Below the pieces are notes generated by a model that saw only the letters and a program-made list of their open reading frames with translations, did not search any database and was not told the DNA's origin. The translations under genes and the position numbers were made by a program. Shown in pieces: positions 63,494 to 64,000 of a stretch of 64,000 nucleotides of DNA. Position 1 is the stretch's first letter, and each line of letters begins with the position of its first letter. Source of the DNA: Dehalobacterium sp040766325 (lineage in GTDB: Bacteria; Bacillota; Dehalobacteriia; Dehalobacteriales; Dehalobacteriaceae); the NCBI GenBank assembly GCA_040766325.1, contig JAXGQR010000002.1, positions 248,001-312,000 on the forward strand, read 5' to 3'.

Positions 63494-64000
63494 CTAAGGA
63501 AAATCCTCCCACGTTTTGCTGAGCACCCGAAAAGGTAAACCGTCTACATACATAAAATGATGACCCAAAGCTTGCGCCTCCTCCGGGTTGTGAGTGATGA
63601 TCAGGGCAGTTTTCCCCTGGAGCTCTTCTTTCAAGAGGGTAAGAATCTGTCCTGCAGTTCTAGGATCCAACCCCTGTAAGGGTTCGTCAAAAAAATAATA
63701 ATCCCCGCCAAAAGCCAAAGCTCGGGCAATGACCAATCTCCTTTGCATCCCACCGCTTAATTCCCCGGGGCGTCTTTGAGCATCTTCTTTAAGTCCAACC
63801 TTTTCCAGATAAGCGCGCGCCCTTTCTTTTTTGACCCCTAAAAAGGTAATATTTTCTTCCCCGTTCAGCGACGCCAGAAGTCTGTTTTCCTGAAAAATAA
63901 ATGTCTTTCTCCGATTCTCAAAACCAGTAATTGTACCTCGATCCGGTTTAAGCAAACCGGCAGCCAAATGAAGAAGCGTCGTTTTCCCGCATCCGGAAGG
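63494..64000 (-). CDS. ABC transporter ATP-binding protein (NitT/TauT-like), partial
   Basis: Runs off the right edge; 168 codons present. Walker A (PSGCGKTT) lies at the edge, Q-loop FQENRLL, signature LSGGMQRRLVIARA, Walker B YYFFDEPLQGLD, switch His IITHNPEEA. The short form and the EN-RLL Q-loop are like the SsuB/TauB/ThiZ group importing nitrate-, sulfonate- or pyrimidine-type solutes. The permease and binding protein would be beyond the window. Confidence 0.88.
   Translation of the reverse strand, partial: PSGCGKTTLLHLAAGLLKPDRGTITGFENRRKTFIFQENRLLASLNGEENITFLGVKKERARAYLEKVGLKEDAQRRPGELSGGMQRRLVIARALAFGGDYYFFDEPLQGLDPRTAGQILTLLKEELQGKTALIITHNPEEAQALGHHFMYVDGLPFRVLSKTWEDFP

Overview
The window looks like part of the chromosome of an anaerobic, spore-former-type Firmicute (class Clostridia, Peptococcaceae/Dehalobacterium-like). 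This is inferred from gene content, not from a marker gene search. Supporting points are the Clostridia-type gene neighbourhoods (rapZ-yvcK-whiA, rpoN next to gap-pgk-tpiA-gpmI-eno-secG, rnr-smpB-ssrA), a pyrophosphate-energised ion pump, corrinoid methyltransferase functions, sigma-54 regulation, strong AGGAGG ribosome-binding sites, and a System I cytochrome c maturation operon, which is uncommon in Firmicutes. There is no tRNA, rRNA, CRISPR array or intact insertion sequence.

Layout. 1-4.6 kb (minus): a molybdenum hydroxylase (xanthine dehydrogenase family) operon with a decayed sigma-54 activator. 4.6-9.2 kb (minus): ccmEFABCD for cytochrome c maturation. 9.5-15.3 kb: a membrane protein, a frame-broken glycosyltransferase, a six-LysM protein, and larB-larC-larE for the nickel-pincer nucleotide cofactor. 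15.4-18.6 kb: a membrane-protein/XRE/DUF2975 cassette and trmO. 18.7-23.8 kb: an MttB-type methyltransferase operon (mttB, QueG-like Fe-S protein, DUF1638) with a good -24/-12 promoter, and a divergent PAS-AAA+ sigma-54 activator behind a perfect 15-bp inverted repeat. 23.8-25.8 kb: a serine hydrolase segment flanked by a 73-bp direct repeat beside ssrA.

From 25.8 to 51 kb nearly everything is on the minus strand and reads as one conserved housekeeping backbone: lgt, rubredoxin-like, rapZ, yvcK, whiA, acyltransferase, DUF1405, rpoN, [two-component system], gap, pgk, tpiA, gpmI, eno, secG, [hppA, thioesterase, cysteine desulfurase, thiI], rnr, smpB, ssrA. The bracketed blocks look like insertions. 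The most unusual gene is the two-component kinase at 42.1-44.0 kb. It carries a corrinoid-protein-like B12 domain, then a PocR sensory domain, then a LytS/YesM-type kinase, and is followed by a YesN-like response regulator.

51-64 kb holds small membrane proteins, a duplicated DUF1538 transporter coupled to a tandem PII-like protein, an ABC-F ATPase, mscL, a di-heme cytochrome c peroxidase-like protein, a HEAT-like protein, an aminotransferase-serC pair, a divergent DEAD-box helicase and the edge of an ABC transporter gene.

How it fits together: RpoN serves at least the mttB promoter and the two sigma-54 activators. MttB and the B12-domain kinase both point to corrinoid-dependent methyl metabolism. 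The ccm genes would mature the di-heme cytochrome. Glycolysis, sulfur transfer (cysteine desulfurase-ThiI) and trans-translation form the core. All reading-frame breaks I can see (about ten, in five genes) fall in the first 14.4 kb; none are apparent in the remaining 49 kb.
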